Of a stretch of DNA of 9,408 nucleotides, positions 6,987-9,408 are shown piece by piece. The translations under genes and the position numbers were made by a program. Each line of letters starts with the position of its first letter. The stretch's first letter is position 1. The stretch is taken from NCBI GenBank assembly GCA_963706425.1, contig CAVPMN010000014.1, positions 1 to 9,408 of the forward strand. Direction: 5' to 3'. Source of the DNA: CAVPMN01 sp963706425. GTDB taxonomy: Bacteria; Actinomycetota; Acidimicrobiia; Acidimicrobiales; Acidimicrobilacustridaceae. The notes below the pieces were generated by a model. The model saw only the letters and a program-made list of their open reading frames with translations, was not told the origin of the DNA and did no database searches.

Positions 6987-7104
6987 GGGAAGCGGCGACA
7001 TCTAACCATCGCGTCTCCGATCGCGACAGGTCCTTCAACCAATGTTCACCCGCTGTTGGCCTGGTTCCGGCACCCAAGGATCAACCGGGGCCGATCCGGC
7101 GACT

Positions 7105-7617
7105 TCAGTGGTCGCGGGTCATGGCGTCGATCGCCACCGTGACCGCCAGGATCAGTGCCGGGTCGACTCCTTCGGCCACCTCGACCCCGTAGGTGTCGCG
7201 CACCCGGAACCACTTCTTCGACACGCGGCCGACCGTGTCGTGGCCTCGTTCGATCTCGTACTCGTGGTCGACGATGTTGCCGTGGGCCTTCAGGTCCTCG
7301 CCGCCGTCGACGTCGATGTTGAAGCGGTCTCGCACTCCGACGAGCGCCTTCTTCACCGTCGCTTCGCGGCCGCCGACGTGGATCTTCATGGCGTCGCGGA
7401 CGCTGAGCTTGCGCTCCTTGATCTCGGCCACCTCGTTGCCGTCGTGGTCCTTGAGAATCCAGGTGTCGCGGATGCGCAGCGCCTTGCCGTCGACCCGGTA
7501 GGCCCGGTCGCCCTGCTCGTCCTCGATCCAGTAGTCGTCGCCGACCGACAACAACTCCTGTCGCATCTGGTACCGATGCGCTCCGTCACGCCCGTGCCGG
7601 CGATCCCTCAACCCCAT
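7105..7617 (-). CDS. LURP-one-related (LOR/tubby-C-like fold) protein
   Basis: A 170-residue protein whose repeating pattern matches LURP-one-related proteins (DUF567, tubby C-terminal-like beta barrel). It shows YQMRQELLSVGDDYWIED, then DGNEVAEIKERKL, MKIHVGGREATVKK, RFNIDVDGGEDLKAHGNIVDHEYEI in part, and a C-terminal hydrophobic helix PALILAVTVAIDAM (about 152-165) that would fill the barrel. There is no signal peptide; it is presumably cytoplasmic or membrane-associated. The molecular function of bacterial members is not established to my knowledge, so none is given. Two ATGs are possible. The one at 7617 has GGAGG (7627-7623) 5 nt upstream, overlapping the other ATG at 7629, which has no ribosome site, so 7617 is chosen. 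It is first in the leftward gene run, 134 nt before the CNBD gene, and divergent from the sulfatase. Confidence 0.82.
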   Translation of the reverse strand: MGLRDRRHGRDGAHRYQMRQELLSVGDDYWIEDEQGDRAYRVDGKALRIRDTWILKDHDGNEVAEIKERKLSVRDAMKIHVGGREATVKKALVGVRDRFNIDVDGGEDLKAHGNIVDHEYEIERGHDTVGRVSKKWFRVRDTYGVEVAEGVDPALILAVTVAIDAMTRDH

Positions 7618-7640
7618 GAGCTCCTCCATCCGACGACTGC

Positions 7641-7657
7641 GCGTCGACCGTCGACGC
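7641..7657. promoter_or_regulatory. 17-bp inverted repeat in the LURP-one/sulfatase divergent promoter region
   Basis: GCGTCGACCGTCGACGC has two perfect 8-bp arms around a single central C. It lies in the 133-nt gap between the starts of the leftward LURP-one gene (7617) and the rightward sulfatase (7751), nearer the former. Its location fits an operator, but GTCGAC-type words are common across this GC-rich window, so chance is a real alternative. Confidence 0.4.
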
Positions 7658-7750
7658 TCGAAAAAGGATGAGCGAGAAGCGACACCCCGTCATCACCTGC
7701 ATCGGGTGAGACGGAGGACCCGTACGAGGTGGCTGTGCGAAGCTCGCCGG

Positions 7751-9196
7751 GTGCGGCTGCTCTACATCGACATCGACACGCTGCGGGCCGATCACCTCGG
7801 CTGTGCGGGCTATCACCGCGACACCACGCCCAACATCGACGCGCTGGCTGCCGAGGGCGTGCACTTCACCAACGTCTACGCGTCCGACGTGCCGTGTCTG
7901 CCGAGCCGCACCGCGCTGATCACCGGCGCGTTCGGCATCCGCAACGGTGTGGTCAACCACGGCGGCACCGCCGCCGACCTGCGCTCCCTCGGCCCCAAGC
8001 GCGAGTTCGTCAGCTGGTGGTCGTGGAACTCGTGGGCCAGCGCCTTCTACCTGGCCGGCTGGCACACCGCATCGCTGTCGAGCTTCCCGTTCCGCCACTC
8101 GGCCACCTGGTGGAACGCCGGGTTCATGGAGGCGATGAACCTCATGCGGGGCATGGGGGCAGAGCGGGCCGACCAGGTGCTGCCCGGTGCGCTCGACTGG
8201 CTCGATCGGCGCGGGCGGGCCGACCAGTGGTTCCTGCACGTGCACCTGTGGGATCCGCACACGCCCTACAACACGCCGGCCGACTACGGGAACCCGTTCG
8301 AGGGCGACCCACCGCCCGCCTGGCACACCGAGGACGTCCGGGCCCACAACTGGACTCTGGCCGGGCCGCACTCGGCCCAGGAGCCCTGGGGCTTTCGACC
8401 GGACGAATGGGGCGACCCACCGCCGCGCCAGCCCTGGCAGGTGGCCGACACCGACGATCTGAAGGCGGTCTTCGACGGCTACGACGTGGGCGTGCGCTAC
8501 GCCGACGACGCCGTCGGCCAGCTCGTCGACAAGCTCGACACGCTGGGCGTGCTCGACGACACCGCCATCCTGATCAGCAGCGACCATGGCGAGGCGTTCG
8601 GCGAGCTCGGCGTCTATGCCGACCACCAAGCGGCCGACGAGGCGACCTGTCACATCCCGGCCGTGCTCCGCTGGCCCGGGATCGCGCACCAGGTGCACGA
8701 CGGCCTGCAGTATCACCTCGACATCGCGGCCACCACACTCGAGCTGGCCGGGTTGGCGGTGCCCCGAAACTGGGATGGCGAGGTGGTCGAGCTCGGCGGC
8801 GCGGGTCGGGACGCCTTGTTCCTCTCGCAGGGGGCGTGGGCCTGCCAGCGGGGCGTGCGCTGGGGTGACCACCTCTACCTGCGTACGTGGCACGACGGCT
8901 ATCACCCGCACTGGCGCGACGAGATGCTGTTCGACGTGGCTGCCGATCCCCACGAGACCACCGACCTGGCCGAGAGCGCGCCCGCCACGGCAAGGGAGGG
9001 CGCCACCCTGCTCGACGACTGGACGGCGCATCAGTTGGAGCGGTCGGGGCTCGAGGATCCGCTCGACACCGTCCGCCGCGAGGGCGGCCCCTACCACGTG
9101 CGCCGCCATCTGCGGCCCTACCTCGACCGCCTTCGCGCTACGGGTCGCAGCGACTGGGCCGATGCCCTCGAAGCCCGCCACCACGGCGAGCTCTAG
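7751..9196 (+). CDS. Type I (formylglycine-dependent) sulfatase
   Basis: A 481-residue alkaline-phosphatase-superfamily sulfatase, hydrolysing a sulfate ester of unknown identity. The N-terminus VRLLYIDIDTLRADHLG holds the metal-binding acids (Asp7/Asp9). The full signature CLPSRTALITG starts at Cys49, the residue oxidised to formylglycine by a maturase (FGE or anaerobic SME); no maturase gene is in the window. HVHLWDPHTPY (163-173) and SDHGEAFGE with Asp278/His279 supply further metal and active-site residues. The C-terminal DVAADPHETTDLAE block is typical of the family. No signal peptide is visible, so it should be cytoplasmic, unlike many bacterial sulfatases. The open frame extends back to 7616, but that part is Arg-rich, overlaps the divergent promoter region and is rejected. 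GTG 7751 directly precedes the conserved first strand, although its ribosome site is weak; GTG 7706 is the next in-frame option. A phosphonate or phosphodiester hydrolase relative is possible but less likely given the exact signature. Confidence 0.92.
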   Translation: MRLLYIDIDTLRADHLGCAGYHRDTTPNIDALAAEGVHFTNVYASDVPCLPSRTALITGAFGIRNGVVNHGGTAADLRSLGPKREFVSWWSWNSWASAFYLAGWHTASLSSFPFRHSATWWNAGFMEAMNLMRGMGAERADQVLPGALDWLDRRGRADQWFLHVHLWDPHTPYNTPADYGNPFEGDPPPAWHTEDVRAHNWTLAGPHSAQEPWGFRPDEWGDPPPRQPWQVADTDDLKAVFDGYDVGVRYADDAVGQLVDKLDTLGVLDDTAILISSDHGEAFGELGVYADHQAADEATCHIPAVLRWPGIAHQVHDGLQYHLDIAATTLELAGLAVPRNWDGEVVELGGAGRDALFLSQGAWACQRGVRWGDHLYLRTWHDGYHPHWRDEMLFDVAADPHETTDLAESAPATAREGATLLDDWTAHQLERSGLEDPLDTVRREGGPYHVRRHLRPYLDRLRATGRSDWADALEARHHGEL

Positions 9197-9281
9197 GGGC
9201 ATGTCCTGGCCAGGTCCGCTCCGGTCCGCCAGGCGACATTCTCGACGTTTGCTGCTGCCGGCTCGCTCTGACCCGTGTCCG

Positions 9282-9298
9282 CCGTCCAGCCCGGACGG
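9282..9298 (+). terminator. Possible hairpin downstream of the sulfatase gene
   Basis: CCGTCC-agccc-GGACGG forms a 6-bp GC-rich stem with a 5-nt loop, 85 nt after the sulfatase stop. A second, looser pairing CCTGGC/GCCAGG spans 9205-9233. Neither has a T-run after it, so termination is only a possibility. The rest of the 154-nt gap shows nothing else I can name. Confidence 0.25.
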
Positions 9299-9350
9299 AA
9301 ACCGACTTCCGACCCGTGCGTGCTGCTGTCGAAGGGCACATCGTGGGCGG

Positions 9351-9408
9351 ATGACCGTCACCGAGCCCCGTTCGCTGCGGCCAGAGGGCGAGCCGACGTC
9401 GAATCGCG
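9351..9408 (+). CDS. Possible 5' end of a further gene, cut by the window edge
   Basis: An ATG at 9351 opens a frame reading MTVTEPRSLRPEGEPTSNR and stays open to the last base. The composition (Thr, Glu, Pro, Arg) is that of an ordinary unstructured protein N-terminus here. The upstream ribosome site is weak: GGGCGG touches the ATG, and AAGGG lies 14 nt away. Nineteen residues allow no family assignment. Confidence 0.45.
   Translation, partial: MTVTEPRSLRPEGEPTSNR

Noticed and set aside
6971..7104. Promoter for the CNBD gene (TTGAAG and TAGAT-like boxes on the minus strand)
   Set aside because: The spacing of about 27 nt between the boxes is too long and the -10 match is poor. Apart from the ribosome site, the gap holds only a weak 5-bp inverted repeat (7009-7026).
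7586..9361. Long minus-strand open frame of 591 codons
   Set aside because: It lies antisense to the sulfatase, which has a complete, motif-bearing frame. The minus translation is Val/Gly/Arg/His-rich with no recognisable domain, typical of the antisense of GC-rich genes.

Overview
The window is a high-GC, densely coding bacterial segment. Codons are strongly G/C-ending, GTG starts are common, and there are FecR and CAP extracytoplasmic proteins, an FMO-like flavoprotein and a LURP-one-related protein. This suggests an actinobacterium, and the style resembles Acidimicrobiia/Ilumatobacter-type genomes. That placement is inferred from composition and gene content only, since no rRNA or marker gene is present. 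I see no tRNA, rRNA, CRISPR array, insertion sequence or integration site.

Left part (1-4008), envelope and second-messenger signalling. A secreted CAP-domain protein with a C-terminal membrane anchor (+) converges on a FecR-domain lipoprotein (-). The lipoprotein is transcribed divergently from a CHASE2 sensor-class III nucleotide cyclase (+). The gap between the last two holds a perfect 16-bp palindrome. Two reading-frame breaks are visible. One, near 980, hits the last codons of the lipoprotein gene. A single-base edit there restores a typical C-terminus with a second cysteine and also gives the CAP gene a stop at 1084. The other, near 3340-3350, separates the CHASE2/membrane half of the cyclase from its catalytic half. 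Coordinates for these three genes are the extents I consider biological; the literal frames are stated in each entry.

Middle part (4051-7617), four leftward genes. In transcription order they are a LURP-one-related protein, a small stand-alone cyclic-nucleotide-binding protein, an FAD/NAD(P)-binding FMO-like oxidoreductase, and an epoxide-hydrolase-type alpha/beta hydrolase. Gaps are 134, 84 and 49 nt. The last gap is filled by three tandem 18-bp units, each containing a Shine-Dalgarno-like core. One overlaps the flavoprotein stop codon and one lies at proper distance from the hydrolase ATG. A GC-rich hairpin sits just after the cyclic-nucleotide-binding gene.

Right part (7618-9408). A sulfatase gene with the complete formylglycine signature runs rightward. 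It is divergent from the LURP-one gene, across a gap holding a 17-bp inverted repeat. The last 58 bases contain a possible start of another rightward gene, cut by the window edge.

A reasonable working picture is a local cyclic-nucleotide circuit. The FecR lipoprotein and CHASE2 would sense something outside the membrane, the cyclase would make cNMP, and the small binding protein could be an effector. It sits beside a small oxidative/hydrolytic gene pair and a sulfatase. The link between the signalling genes and the enzymes is inferred from proximity only.
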